A stretch of 64,000 nucleotides of DNA from Stagnihabitans sp038231395 (lineage in GTDB: Bacteria; Pseudomonadota; Alphaproteobacteria; Rhodobacterales; Rhodobacteraceae), in assembly GCA_038231395.1 (NCBI GenBank), contig JBBRLL010000001.1, positions 62,001 through 126,000 of the forward strand, written 5' to 3'. The position numbers were made by a program, and so were the translations under genes. Below are positions 35,826-44,794 of the stretch, one piece after another (position 1 is the first letter of the stretch; every line of letters starts with the position of its first letter). Below the pieces are notes generated by a model. That model saw only the letters and a program-made list of their open reading frames with translations. It was not told the origin of the DNA and did not search any database.

Positions 35826-36647
35826 CTACTTCAGCAAAACGTCCAAAGCCTGAACCACAAGACGGGTGACATCGCGGTGCAGGTCCGGGCCGGGAAGGGC
35901 AGCCGCCGCCTGCGCCTCGGACTCAGAAAACGCCATGCCGCTGAGGCCGTCGTTGATGCGGTTGACCGCCTCGATGCTGATCCGCGCAAGGGGACGGACG
36001 ACCGCCATCATCTTGCCGTCAACCAGCAACGGGTCTTGATCAAGGTTAGCCCGGCGGGATGCTTGCGGCGGGGCCTGATTGGCCACCCACAGCAGCAGCG
36101 TGCGGGACGGCAGCGCGGCCAGAAGCTGTTTCATCCGCTCCAGCCAAGTCGCCCGCAACTCGTTTGCCACCACCTCGAACCGCTCCACGCTTTTGGAGTG
36201 GAGCGTCAGCAAAAGATGCCGGGTAAAGGCGAATTCAGTGAAATCGACATCACGGAACAGGGCCTTCAAATGCGGCGTCGCCCCAAGGAACCGGTCATTG
36301 CGGCGCGGATGAACCGTGTAAAAGCGGTTCGACAGGTTGGCGGCCCCCACGATTTGCAACACCACGGCCTCTGCTTTGGCAGCAATATTCAGCAGGTCGG
36401 GTTCGTTCATATAGACATCAAGGCCCGCGTTGGAGCAGCCGAGGTTGACCGAGCCGAAGCCAACCTCCTCCCCGACAAGGTCGGGGTAAGGGTCCGGTAT
36501 GAACTTGCCATATGTCTCATTCCCGCCGAGGAATGCGATATAGGGCCGCTCCAACGAGCGGCGCGGACCACGGAACAACAGGCTCGACGTGCCGTAATGG
36601 CACGGAAAATAGTCTAATACGCCCTCGCTTGGTAAAGCATAGGCCAT
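35826..36647 (-). CDS. Conserved uncharacterised protein (resembles DUF6473)
   Basis: 273-residue soluble protein. GVLDYFPCHYGTSSLLFRGPRR, YIAFLGGNETYGKF, VHPRRNDRFL and FTRHLLLTL are recurrent blocks of a Rhodobacterales family that I recall as DUF6473; it looks like an SGNH/sulfotransferase-neighbour type protein, but no catalytic motif can be assigned. Start at ATG 36647 (GTGGGA upstream) is preferred over GTG 36654-36656. Divergent from hbdA over about 200 bases. Function unknown. Confidence 0.75.
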   Translation of the reverse strand: MAYALPSEGVLDYFPCHYGTSSLLFRGPRRSLERPYIAFLGGNETYGKFIPDPYPDLVGEEVGFGSVNLGCSNAGLDVYMNEPDLLNIAAKAEAVVLQIVGAANLSNRFYTVHPRRNDRFLGATPHLKALFRDVDFTEFAFTRHLLLTLHSKSVERFEVVANELRATWLERMKQLLAALPSRTLLLWVANQAPPQASRRANLDQDPLLVDGKMMAVVRPLARISIEAVNRINDGLSGMAFSESEAQAAAALPGPDLHRDVTRLVVQALDVLLK

Positions 36648-36845
36648 CTGTCCCACCCAATTTTTAACACACCCACGACCGAGATTGCCCGATTCCCCTT
36701 TCCAAACGGCTAAAGCTTGAGTTTGCGGAAAAAGGTTCGTTTTTCCCCGTCATTCGGTTTTCCGCTCAATCAATTTGCCGCAGCGCAGCAACCTTGCCGC
36801 AGGCGCGCGCGGCTCGTAAGATGCGGTGGTGTAGAGTGGGGATTG

Positions 36846-37724
36846 ATGATGGTCATTCAGACAGTTGGAATTGTGGGCGCGGGTCAGATGGGCAACGGAA
36901 TTGCCCATGTGTTTGCGCTGGCGGGCTACGATGTGCTGATGAATGACATCAGCGCCGATGGTCTTGCCGCGGCTTTGGGGATCATCGACAAGAACATCGA
37001 GCGGCAGGTGTCACGCGGCAAGGTGACTGCCGAGGCCAAGACGGCAGCGATCGGCCGGATCAAAACCACCCGTGCCATCGGCGATCTGGGGCCGCTGGAT
37101 CTGATCATCGAAGCGGCAACCGAGAACGAAAGCGTCAAACAGGCGATCTTCGCCTCGCTTGCGCCATTTTTGGCACCGCACACGATCCTGACCTCCAACA
37201 CCTCCTCAATCTCTATCACGCGGCTGGCAAGCCGGACCGACCGACCCGAGAAATTCATGGGTTTTCACTTCATGAACCCGGTGCCAGTGATGCAGTTGGT
37301 GGAGCTGATCAGGGGCATTGCCACCGACGGACCAACCTATGACGCCTTGCTGGAGGTTGTGCGACGCCTGGGCAAAACCGCCGCAAGCTCCGAGGATTTC
37401 CCGGCGTTCATCGTCAACCGCATCCTGATGCCGATGATCAACGAGGCGGTTTATACGCTGTATGAGGGGGTCGGCAACGTGAAGTCGATTGACGAGTCCC
37501 TGAAGCTGGGCGCCAATCATCCGATGGGGCCGCTGGAACTGGCGGATTTCATCGGGCTGGACACCTGTCTTGCGATCATGAACGTGCTGCATGAGGGGCT
37601 GGCCGATACCAAATACCGGCCTTGTCCCTTGTTGACCAAATATGTCGAAGCAGGCTGGCTGGGGCGCAAGACCAAGCGCGGGTTCTACGATTATCGCGGC
37701 GACGTGCCGGTGCCGACGCGTTAA
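36846..37724 (+). CDS. hbdA: 3-hydroxybutyryl-CoA dehydrogenase
   Basis: 292-residue enzyme of fatty acid or polyhydroxybutyrate/butanoyl-CoA metabolism. The NAD-binding GAGQMGNGIAHVFALAGYDV, SNTSSISITRLA, GFHFMNPVPVMQLVE (catalytic His) and PMGPLELADFIGLD blocks are complete. Two adjacent ATG codons (36846 and 36849) are possible starts. The gene is often next to etfBA in this family; here it is 4.7 kb away and on the other strand. Its TAA overlaps the stop of the convergent MOSC gene within a GTTAAC palindrome. Confidence 0.96.
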   Translation: MMVIQTVGIVGAGQMGNGIAHVFALAGYDVLMNDISADGLAAALGIIDKNIERQVSRGKVTAEAKTAAIGRIKTTRAIGDLGPLDLIIEAATENESVKQAIFASLAPFLAPHTILTSNTSSISITRLASRTDRPEKFMGFHFMNPVPVMQLVELIRGIATDGPTYDALLEVVRRLGKTAASSEDFPAFIVNRILMPMINEAVYTLYEGVGNVKSIDESLKLGANHPMGPLELADFIGLDTCLAIMNVLHEGLADTKYRPCPLLTKYVEAGWLGRKTKRGFYDYRGDVPVPTR

Positions 37725-38272
37725 CGGCTTAACACCTGCAAGCGGTCGGTCAGGGTGACTTCGCCATCTTGTTCCACCGAACATAGCACCCCGCGCAGGC
37801 GCAGGTCCGGGTGGCCGGGGGCGTCGATGAAGGCGCGTGCATCGGCGCCATAGCGGGTTTTCCACTTCACGCAGGCTTCGTTGAAAACGTCCGAAACCCT
37901 GAGGACGGCGCTGCCGGCCTGAATCAGGCTGCCAGCGGGAAGGTTGGCCAGCGCACAGTCAAGGTCGGCCACGATCGGGTCACCGGGATGCGGCGTGGCA
38001 ACCCGGTCGCGCCAGACGAGGTTCAGGATCCGGGCGGGCAGGATCGAAACCTGAATGCGCGGATCTGGGGTTCCGTCGGGCAGTTTCATCCAAGGCGCGG
38101 TCAGCCAACGCTCGCCCGGGATGCCCTCCGCGCGGGTCATGGTGATTTTCGCGGGAAATTGGCGCTGCCCATAACCGGGGCGCAGACAAAGACTGTGGAT
38201 CGGCGCGTCGGATTTGGGGGCGCTTTGAATATCCGGCAAGGCTGCGATCAATTCCGCCATCGTGACATGCAT
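37721..38272 (-). CDS. MOSC-domain protein
   Basis: 183-residue protein resembling MOSC (molybdenum cofactor sulfurase C-terminal) domains: IPGERWLTAPWM, SILPARILNLVW, AGSAVLRVSDVFNEACVKW, the last holding the conserved Cys. MOSC proteins carry sulfur to, or bind, metal-sulfur centres, and some form molybdenum-dependent reductases. The ATG at 38272 overlaps the transglycosylase stop (TGATG), so the two are coupled, although no functional link is evident. Convergent with hbdA. Confidence 0.78.
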   Translation of the reverse strand: MHVTMAELIAALPDIQSAPKSDAPIHSLCLRPGYGQRQFPAKITMTRAEGIPGERWLTAPWMKLPDGTPDPRIQVSILPARILNLVWRDRVATPHPGDPIVADLDCALANLPAGSLIQAGSAVLRVSDVFNEACVKWKTRYGADARAFIDAPGHPDLRLRGVLCSVEQDGEVTLTDRLQVLSR

Positions 38273-39435
38273 CACAGTTGCGCCAACAAATCGGTCGTAG
38301 GCCAACCATCGGCAGGCAGGCCGTGCCGCTCTTGCTCGGCTTGCACGGCAGCGCGGGTGGCGGCCCCCAGAACGCCGTCGATCTTGCCCACATCATGTCC
38401 CAGCCTTGCAAGTTTGTGTTGCAAGGCCATCATCGTCTCTGCCGACAAAGCCGGATCAGGCGCACCCGCGTCAAAAGCGCCTGCCCCTGCGATCCTCGTG
38501 GCGAAATAGGCGGCGGTGGTGACGTAGACGAAGCTTTTGTTCCACTCAAACAACACTTTGTAGTTCGGGTAGACGAGGAAGGCCGGACCTTTGCGCCCTT
38601 GCGGCAACAAAAGCGAGGCTTGCAGCGGGGCGAGCGCCCCTGCTTTGGGTTTCACCCCCATCGCTTGCCATTTGCCGGTGTTCAGTGTCGTGCCAAGTCC
38701 GGATTGCGTCCAGTCAAGGGTGGCCGGCACCGTCACCTCTTGCATCCACGGTTGTCCCGCCTGCCAGCCATAAAATTGCAGCATATGTGCTGCTGACAGG
38801 ATCGCATCGGGGGCGGAGGTTTTCAAGGTGATCTTGCCATCCCCATCGCCATCCTCACCCCGCTCCAGAATATCTTTCGGCAGCATCTGCACCATGCCGA
38901 TTTCGCCTGCCCAAGCACCAATTGCCTTGCCCGGTGCGAAATCTCCTTTTGCGGTCAGGGCGATAGCCGCCAGAACCTGCGGCTGAAAGATGTCGGGGCG
39001 GCGGCAATCATGGGCGAGGGTCAAAAGCGCATTGCGGGTGTCGAAAGTGCCCTGAACCTGCCCGAAATCGGTTTCAAACGCCCAAAAGGCCAATATGATC
39101 CCGCGTGAGACGCCAAACTTTGCCTCTGCGGCCTTGAAGGCTGCGTCATATTTCCTGGAGTAGATCGCCGCGTTCTGGATCCGGCTTTTCGAGATCAGGG
39201 CCTGACTGAACTCAGAGAAAGTCTTGCGGAAGAACCCCTGCCCGTGGTCTGCCTTGATTACGGCAGGGTCAAGTTGCGCACCGGACATGAAGGCACGGAT
39301 AGCGCTGTCAGGCAGGCCTTGGGTCTTGGCATCCGCGGCCATGGCGTCAAGAAAGGTCTGAAAATCGCCTCCGCAGGGGGCAGCAGCGGCAGGACAGGCC
39401 GTCAGGGCCAAAAGGGCAAGCAGGGTCAGACGCAT
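38272..39435 (-). CDS. Lytic murein transglycosylase (MltB family) with peptidoglycan-binding domain
   Basis: 387 residues. Signal sequence MRLTLLALLALTAC contains an LTAC lipobox, so it may be a lipoprotein. The catalytic Glu is in AFWAFETDFGQVQG, followed by GAWAGEIGMVQMLPKDIL and GDGDGKI of the SLT/MltB domain. A C-terminal peptidoglycan-binding repeat (LQHKLARLGHDVGKIDGVLGAAT) covers about 320-385. Strong GGAGG before the ATG at 39435. It cuts peptidoglycan to 1,6-anhydromuropeptides during wall remodelling. Confidence 0.92.
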   Translation of the reverse strand: MRLTLLALLALTACPAAAAPCGGDFQTFLDAMAADAKTQGLPDSAIRAFMSGAQLDPAVIKADHGQGFFRKTFSEFSQALISKSRIQNAAIYSRKYDAAFKAAEAKFGVSRGIILAFWAFETDFGQVQGTFDTRNALLTLAHDCRRPDIFQPQVLAAIALTAKGDFAPGKAIGAWAGEIGMVQMLPKDILERGEDGDGDGKITLKTSAPDAILSAAHMLQFYGWQAGQPWMQEVTVPATLDWTQSGLGTTLNTGKWQAMGVKPKAGALAPLQASLLLPQGRKGPAFLVYPNYKVLFEWNKSFVYVTTAAYFATRIAGAGAFDAGAPDPALSAETMMALQHKLARLGHDVGKIDGVLGAATRAAVQAEQERHGLPADGWPTTDLLAQL

Positions 39436-39597
39436 GGGAACCTCCAGTTTTGCCACGGGGTTTAACGGATTGGGTGCGGTTTGGGAACTGGCAAGGCTGT
39501 GGCAACGCAGCCACGATCGCTTCGCAAAAAAGACACAGGTGATGGCTAACTTGTTTTTAGTCAATGGCCCGCCAGACTGTTGACGATGGAGGCGAAG

Positions 39598-39948
39598 ATG
39601 CTGGAATTCTTGTCGAAAGAAGTGCGCGAAGGGCTGGAAATGGCCCGCAAGGCCAAAGAGCGCCGCAAGTCCCGTCTGCGGGTTCAGGTCGGTGAAGCGG
39701 TGTTTCCGGTGTTGCGCTTTTGGCACGACGGCTTTGTGCTGGACGGCGCTTTATCGCCGCATCTGCGCGGACTGGTCGATATCTACGATGGATCGCGTCA
39801 TGTGTTTCAATGCCTGATTGTCGCCTCGTCAAAAGATGGCGATGAAATCTCTTGCGATTTCAAAAGGTTGACGCCGGTCACCGACAAGGCTCCGCTGGAT
39901 TTCTGGCTGGACCCGACTTTGCCTGCCGGGTTCCTGCCGAAAAACTAG
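39598..39948 (+). CDS. Conserved small cytosolic protein, possibly PilZ-like
   Basis: 116 residues. The start ATG at 39598 is fixed by GGAGG with five bases of spacing; upstream in-frame codons overlap that site. After a basic helical N-terminus (KEVREGLEMARKAKERRKSR) comes a beta-rich region (FPVLRFWHDGFVLDG ... LVDIYDGSRHVF) somewhat like a PilZ barrel, but the RxxxR and DxSxxG motifs are not clearly present. Convergent with patB, 3 bases apart. Function not recognised. Confidence 0.75.
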   Translation: MLEFLSKEVREGLEMARKAKERRKSRLRVQVGEAVFPVLRFWHDGFVLDGALSPHLRGLVDIYDGSRHVFQCLIVASSKDGDEISCDFKRLTPVTDKAPLDFWLDPTLPAGFLPKN

Positions 39949-39951
39949 AGG

Positions 39952-41121
39952 CTATTGCAGGTCCTTGAAGGCCTCTTTCAGCCGGGAAACCGCCTCGACA
40001 ATCTGCGAATGCGGCATGGCAAGGTTGAACCGCAGGTAAGTTTCACCACCCTTGCCGAAAGCTTCCCCGTGGTTCGCAGCGATTCGGGCGGTCTTTTCGA
40101 CGCGCGCCGTAAACTCTGCCGGACTCATGCCCGTATCCGCGAAATCGACCCAGGCAAGGTAGGTCGCTTGCAAAGGCACCGACTTTAACCCGGGAATCGC
40201 TGCAATGCCCGCGTCAAAGGTCCGGCGATTTGCATCAAGGTAAAGGTTCAGCGCGTCAACCCACGCCGCACCCTCTGGTGAATAAGCGGCGGTGACCATG
40301 TGCATTCCGAAAGAATTCGGCGAAATGCCCATTTTCATCATCACATCGGCAAAACGCTGGCGTAAAGCCGGGTCAGAGATGATGACGTTGCCAATATGGG
40401 CGCCCGCGATGTTGAAGGTCTTGGTGGTGGCGGTCATCATCACCAGACGATCCGCAATCCCTGAAAACGTCGCCATCACATGATGTTTTTGGCCCGGCAT
40501 GACCAGATCGTGGTGAATTTCGTCCGACACCAGGATCAAGTCGTGACGGATGCAGAAATCGGCAACCCCTTGCAACTCTGCCTCTGTCCAGACCCGGCCA
40601 CCGGGGTTGTGCGGAGAGCAAAGGATGAACATCGTCTCCGCCCCGGTCATCTGCGCATCCCAGCCGGCAAAGTCCATGCACTGCACGTCACCTTCAACCT
40701 TCATCGGGCATTCGACCACCACACGCCCGGCCGCTTTGATCACCCGCGAAAAGGCGTGATAAACCGGAGTCGTCAGGACCACCCCATCCCCCGGTTTGCT
40801 GAATGCGTCGATGCAAAGCGCGGTGCCGTTGACAAGACCGTGGGTGGTGAAGATGTGCTTGGGGTCAACCGCCCACCCATGGCGGCTCTGCATCCACCAG
40901 CGGATCGCCTCCAGATAGGCGGCATCGTCGCCGAAATAGCCGTAGATGCCCAAAGCCAGCATCTTTTCCAACGCCTTCTGCACGCAGGCTGGCGGCTGAA
41001 AATCCATATCCGCCACCCACATCGCAAGCCCGTCCGTGGCAGAGACGCCAAACATCGCCTCCATCCCGTCCCATTTGACAGAGTGGGTGCCGACGCGGTT
41101 GATGATGGAATCGAAGCTCAT
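39952..41121 (-). CDS. patB: PatB/MalY-type cystathionine beta-lyase or aminotransferase
   Basis: 389-residue PLP fold-type I enzyme. The PLP lysine is in TATTKTFNIAGAHIG; substrate-binding CSPHNPGGRVW and SDEIHHDLVMPG are typical of MalY/PatB C-S lyases. Such enzymes cleave cystathionine or cysteine conjugates; aminotransferase relatives look similar, so the exact reaction is not certain. Start at 41121 (MSFDSIINRVGTHSVKWD), which matches the family N-terminus. Confidence 0.92.
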   Translation of the reverse strand: MSFDSIINRVGTHSVKWDGMEAMFGVSATDGLAMWVADMDFQPPACVQKALEKMLALGIYGYFGDDAAYLEAIRWWMQSRHGWAVDPKHIFTTHGLVNGTALCIDAFSKPGDGVVLTTPVYHAFSRVIKAAGRVVVECPMKVEGDVQCMDFAGWDAQMTGAETMFILCSPHNPGGRVWTEAELQGVADFCIRHDLILVSDEIHHDLVMPGQKHHVMATFSGIADRLVMMTATTKTFNIAGAHIGNVIISDPALRQRFADVMMKMGISPNSFGMHMVTAAYSPEGAAWVDALNLYLDANRRTFDAGIAAIPGLKSVPLQATYLAWVDFADTGMSPAEFTARVEKTARIAANHGEAFGKGGETYLRFNLAMPHSQIVEAVSRLKEAFKDLQ

Positions 41122-41253
41122 GCCATGGTCCTTTGAAGGTGTCGGGTCCTGTTAGAGGATAATTTGCCAAAGATCACCCCGATTGTATACGCGGCACCCC
41201 ATGATCTGAGCGTCCCTCTTGCGCCAAACCGGGCCAAACCGTAAATCCATCGG

Positions 41254-41775
41254 ATGATCCGCTCTATCCTCATACATCCCGACCCCCGCCTCAAAAAGCT
41301 TTGCGACCCGGTGCGCGAGGTGACCGGGGAATTGGTGCGCCTGGCCCAAGATATGCTGGATACGATGTATGACGCGCCGGGCATCGGACTTGCGGCCCCA
41401 CAGGTTGGCGTCACCAAGCGGTTGATCGTGATGGACTGCATGAAAGCGCCAGCCATCCCGCGCCCGCTGATCCTGTTCAACCCCGAAGTCATCTGGCGCT
41501 CCTCCGAGGTTGCGACCTATGAAGAGGGCTGTCTTTCGATCCCCGAACAATACGCCGATGTCGAACGGCCCAATGCGGTGACGGTGCGCTGGACCGACGA
41601 GGTCGGTGCGGCCCGCGAAGAACAGTTTGAAGGCTTGTGGGCAACTTGCGCGCAGCACGAGATTGACCACTTGAACGGAAAGCTTTTCATTGATTATCTG
41701 GGTATGATGAAACGCCAGATGATCACCCGCAAAATGGAAAAGCTGAAACGCGAAATGGCGCGGGGGCCCCGATGA
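41254..41775 (+). CDS. def: Peptide deformylase, first of three paralogues
   Basis: 173-residue iron/zinc deformylase removing formyl from new proteins. All three motifs are intact: GIGLAAPQVG, EEGCLSIPE, and CAQHEIDHLNG. The C-terminal helix is rich in Lys, Arg and Met. It begins a four-gene operon in which each stop overlaps the next start (ATGA or GTGA). Confidence 0.97.
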   Translation: MIRSILIHPDPRLKKLCDPVREVTGELVRLAQDMLDTMYDAPGIGLAAPQVGVTKRLIVMDCMKAPAIPRPLILFNPEVIWRSSEVATYEEGCLSIPEQYADVERPNAVTVRWTDEVGAAREEQFEGLWATCAQHEIDHLNGKLFIDYLGMMKRQMITRKMEKLKREMARGPR

Positions 41776-42257
41776 TCCGTGACATTCTGCGCTGGCCCGA
41801 TCCGCGTCTGACTTTGGTGGCAACCCAAGCCAGCGTGGATGACGCCACTTTGTCGCTAGTGCGCGACATGCTGGAAACGATGTATGCCGCCGATGGGCGC
41901 GGCTTGGCCGCCCCGCAGGTTGGCGTGTCGGCCCGCATATTCGTGATGGATGCTGCGTGGAAAACCGGCACTCCGGTTCCCGAGACGTTCATCAACCCAG
42001 AGGTTCTGTGGCGCTCCACCGAAACGACGCTTTCGACGGAGGGTTGTCTGTCGATTCCCGGTGTGCTGGCCGATGTCAGCCGCGCCAAAGAGATCATCGT
42101 GCGGTGGATCATGACGGATGGCTCTATTTCCGCTCAAAAGCTGACGGGGTTCCGGGCGATTTGCGCGCAACACGAGATTGACCACCTGAACGGCACCGTC
42201 ACCCTGGACCATCTGACACCGGAAGCCCGCGCCAAGGCCGAGGCGGTCACGGCATGA
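41772..42257 (+). CDS. def: Peptide deformylase, second paralogue
   Basis: 161 residues. Motif 1 GRGLAAPQVG, motif 2 TEGCLSIPG and motif 3 CAQHEIDHLNG are complete, so it is probably catalytic. It resembles the first paralogue throughout, consistent with gene duplication. ATGA overlaps at both ends. Confidence 0.95.
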   Translation: MIRDILRWPDPRLTLVATQASVDDATLSLVRDMLETMYAADGRGLAAPQVGVSARIFVMDAAWKTGTPVPETFINPEVLWRSTETTLSTEGCLSIPGVLADVSRAKEIIVRWIMTDGSISAQKLTGFRAICAQHEIDHLNGTVTLDHLTPEARAKAEAVTA

Positions 42258-42754
42258 TCCGGGCCTGCGTGCCGTGGCCGAACCCGGTCTTGCGGTCAGT
42301 GGCAGCAGAAGTCGGCGAAATCACCCCGGAGATCCGCGAAATCTGGGCCGATATGGTCGACACGATGGAGGCGATGCCGGGCTACGGCCTTGCCGCCGTG
42401 CAGATCGGGGTGCCGTTGCGTCTGGCGGTGGTGGACAGTTCGCAAGAGCGCGGCAAGGCGGTGCTGATGGCAAACCCGGTCGTGCTGCACGCCTCTGGCC
42501 AGATGCGCGCGCATGAGGAGGCCAGTCCGAACCTGCCCGGCGTTTCCGCCGTGATCAGCCGCCCGCGCGCAGTGACCGTCCGGTTCATGACTGCGGCGGG
42601 AGAGATTGAGGACCGCGATTTCGTCCACCTGTGGGCGACATCCGCGCAGCATCAGATCGACCATCTGGCCGGCAAGATGTATTTTGACCACCTGTCCGGC
42701 CTGAAACGGTCCATGTTGATCACCAAGGCCGACAAGTTGCGGAGGCGCGGGTGA
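42254..42754 (+). CDS. Peptide deformylase-like protein with degenerate active site
   Basis: 166 residues with the deformylase fold, but key residues differ. Motif 1 reads GYGLAAVQIG. Motif 2 reads EEASPNLPG, so the metal-binding Cys of EGCLS is replaced (Ser91). Motif 3 reads AQHQIDHLAG, so the catalytic Glu is Gln134 while both His ligands remain. Loss of a ligand and of the general acid/base suggests it is inactive as a deformylase or has changed function. It is kept in frame, without lesions, and translationally coupled to the second deformylase and to fmt. Confidence 0.9.
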   Translation: MIRACVPWPNPVLRSVAAEVGEITPEIREIWADMVDTMEAMPGYGLAAVQIGVPLRLAVVDSSQERGKAVLMANPVVLHASGQMRAHEEASPNLPGVSAVISRPRAVTVRFMTAAGEIEDRDFVHLWATSAQHQIDHLAGKMYFDHLSGLKRSMLITKADKLRRRG

Positions 42755-43647
42755 GGCTCGTCTTCATGGGCACCCCGGCTTTTTCGGTGCCTGTCCTGAA
42801 GGCTCTTGCTGCGCAGCATGAAATCGCCACGGTCTATACCCAACCACCGCGTCCCGCCGGGCGTGGCAAAGCTGACCGCAAAAGCCCGGTTCAACTTTGC
42901 GCCGAAAGTCTAAATCTTCCCGTGCGTTACCCCGCCTCGCTGCGCAGCGAAACCGCGCAGCAGGACTTTGCCATGCTGCGCAGCGACGTGGCGGTCGTGG
43001 TGGCCTATGGGTTGATTCTTCCGGCAGCCATTCTCGCGGCCCCGACGCATGGCTGCCTGAACATTCATGCTTCGCTTCTGCCGCGCTGGCGGGGTGCCGC
43101 ACCCATCCACCGTGCGATCATGGCGGGGGATACGGAAACCGGCATCTGCATCATGCAGATGGAGGCGGGGCTGGACACCGGCCCCGTTCTATTGCGCGAA
43201 GCGATCCCGATAGGCGCTGAAGACACCACCGCCGACCTGCACGACCGCTTGTCTGACCTTGGTTCCAAGCTGATCGGCGTCGCGCTGAACCAACTGCCCA
43301 GCCTGATCCCCGAACCTCAGCCCGAAGATGGTGTCACCTATGCCGCCAAGCTGGACAAAGCCGAGGCGCGCATCGACTGGACCAAACCTGCCGTCGAGGT
43401 TCACCGCCTGATCCGTGGCCTTTCCCCGTTTCCCGGCGCGTGGTGTCTGGCGGGCGACGAGCGTCTGAAACTTCTGCGCTCCCGACTTGCCACTGGCGCG
43501 GGCACCCCCGGCCAAGTGCTGCATGGCCTGACCATTGCGTGCGGCACCGGCGCCGTTGAAATCCTGGAGGCCCAGCGTGAGGGCAAAAAACCAAGCCCGG
43601 TCACCGACCTTCTGCGTGGCTTCACCTTGCCCGGCCATCTGGACTGA
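42751..43647 (+). CDS. fmt: Methionyl-tRNA formyltransferase
   Basis: 298 residues: N-terminal formyl-transferase domain with HASLLPRWRGAAPIHRAI (Asn-His-Asp catalytic triad region, including NIHASLLP) and a C-terminal tRNA-binding domain from about 205. Start is GTG at 42751, overlapping the previous stop as GTGA. Makes formyl-Met-tRNA, the substrate whose product the deformylases of the same operon process. Confidence 0.97.
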   Translation: MRLVFMGTPAFSVPVLKALAAQHEIATVYTQPPRPAGRGKADRKSPVQLCAESLNLPVRYPASLRSETAQQDFAMLRSDVAVVVAYGLILPAAILAAPTHGCLNIHASLLPRWRGAAPIHRAIMAGDTETGICIMQMEAGLDTGPVLLREAIPIGAEDTTADLHDRLSDLGSKLIGVALNQLPSLIPEPQPEDGVTYAAKLDKAEARIDWTKPAVEVHRLIRGLSPFPGAWCLAGDERLKLLRSRLATGAGTPGQVLHGLTIACGTGAVEILEAQREGKKPSPVTDLLRGFTLPGHLD

Positions 43648-43720
43648 ATCCGGTCGGCTTGACTGATCCTGCCAGTTTCTGTCAGTTGCCCCTCTCTAAA
43701 CCCGGGGTCAGAGGTGCATC

Positions 43721-44140
43721 ATGGAACACGAAAACTACTGGGTTGTCACAGCCTCCGCCGATCACGCTGCGCGCGGCAAGGTCGAAGGCATCGTGCAGGC
43801 CAACCACGGCAAAGACTCCGCGCTGCGACGGATGAAGCCGGGCGATGGGGTCACTGTTTACTCCCCACGCACCACCTATCCTGATGGCCCGGCGCTGCAA
43901 GCCTTCACCCTGATCGGCCGCATCGCCGAGGCTGACGCCTATCAGCACGACTTCACGGGCCATCTGATGTGGCGCCGCCCGGTCTTGTGGCAGGATGCCA
44001 AAATCGCCCCGATCCACCCGATGCTGGAGGAATTGGAGATCACCCGTGGCCTCAAATCCTGGGGCATGGCGTTCCGCTATGGCCTGACCAAATTGAGCCG
44101 GGCCGACTTTGCCCGGATCGCAAGGGCGATGGTCGGGTGA
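43721..44140 (+). CDS. EVE-domain protein
   Basis: 139 residues beginning MEHENYWVVTASADHAARG, then QANHGKDSALRRMKPGDGVTVYSPR, the characteristic opening of EVE-domain (PUA-like) proteins. EVE domains bind modified bases and are seen both in housekeeping and in defence contexts. GAGGTGCATC precedes the ATG. Convergent with moaB. Role in this genome is unknown. Confidence 0.9.
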   Translation: MEHENYWVVTASADHAARGKVEGIVQANHGKDSALRRMKPGDGVTVYSPRTTYPDGPALQAFTLIGRIAEADAYQHDFTGHLMWRRPVLWQDAKIAPIHPMLEELEITRGLKSWGMAFRYGLTKLSRADFARIARAMVG

Positions 44141-44215
44141 TGCCAACCAGAGTTCAGCTTTGGCACAACAGCATCGAATCGCCCGATGTGCCCAACACAA
44201 TCGCTTGGCTCTCAG

Positions 44216-44755
44216 CTACTTCCGCCGCTTGTGTTCTTCCAACCGGGGCATGATTTCCACAAAGTTGCAGGGCCGGTGGCGGAAATCCAACTGCCATTGC
44301 AAAATCTCATCCCAGGCGTCGCGGCACGCTCCCGGACTTCCGGGCAAAGCGAACAGATATGTCCCACCCGCCACACCTCCGGTCGCCCGCGATTGCACCG
44401 CCGACGTGCCGATCTTCTGCATCGACACGATGGTAAACACTGTGCCAAACGCCTCAATCTCTTTCTCGTAGACGTCGCGGTGGGCTTCCACCGTCACATC
44501 GCGCCCGGTCAACCCGGTCCCACCAGTGGACAGGATCACGTCTACCGAAGGGTCCGCAATCCACTCTCGCAGACGCGCGGCGATGATGGCCCGGTCATCT
44601 GGCACAATGGCGCGCGCCGCCAGCAGATGACCCGCTTCGGTCAACCGGCCCACCAAAGTATCGCCCGATTTATCATCAGCAGCCGTGCGGGTGTCGGACA
44701 CCGTCAGCACCGCGATACGGACCGGGATAAAGTCTTTCGTATCATCAATGCCCAT
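44216..44755 (-). CDS. moaB: Molybdenum cofactor biosynthesis protein MoaB
   Basis: 179 residues. STGGTGLTGRDVTVEA is the molybdopterin-binding motif of MoaB/MogA; AVLTVSDTRTAADDKSGD opens the fold. MoaB adenylylates molybdopterin before molybdenum insertion or is non-essential where MogA exists. AAGGAG precedes ATG 44755. Followed (upstream on the minus strand) by a uracil-DNA glycosylase gene 39 bases away. Confidence 0.93.
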   Translation of the reverse strand: MGIDDTKDFIPVRIAVLTVSDTRTAADDKSGDTLVGRLTEAGHLLAARAIVPDDRAIIAARLREWIADPSVDVILSTGGTGLTGRDVTVEAHRDVYEKEIEAFGTVFTIVSMQKIGTSAVQSRATGGVAGGTYLFALPGSPGACRDAWDEILQWQLDFRHRPCNFVEIMPRLEEHKRRK

Positions 44756-44794
44756 AGTTTTGCTCCTTCAGCCGGTTGGGCCCGAACTGCACCG

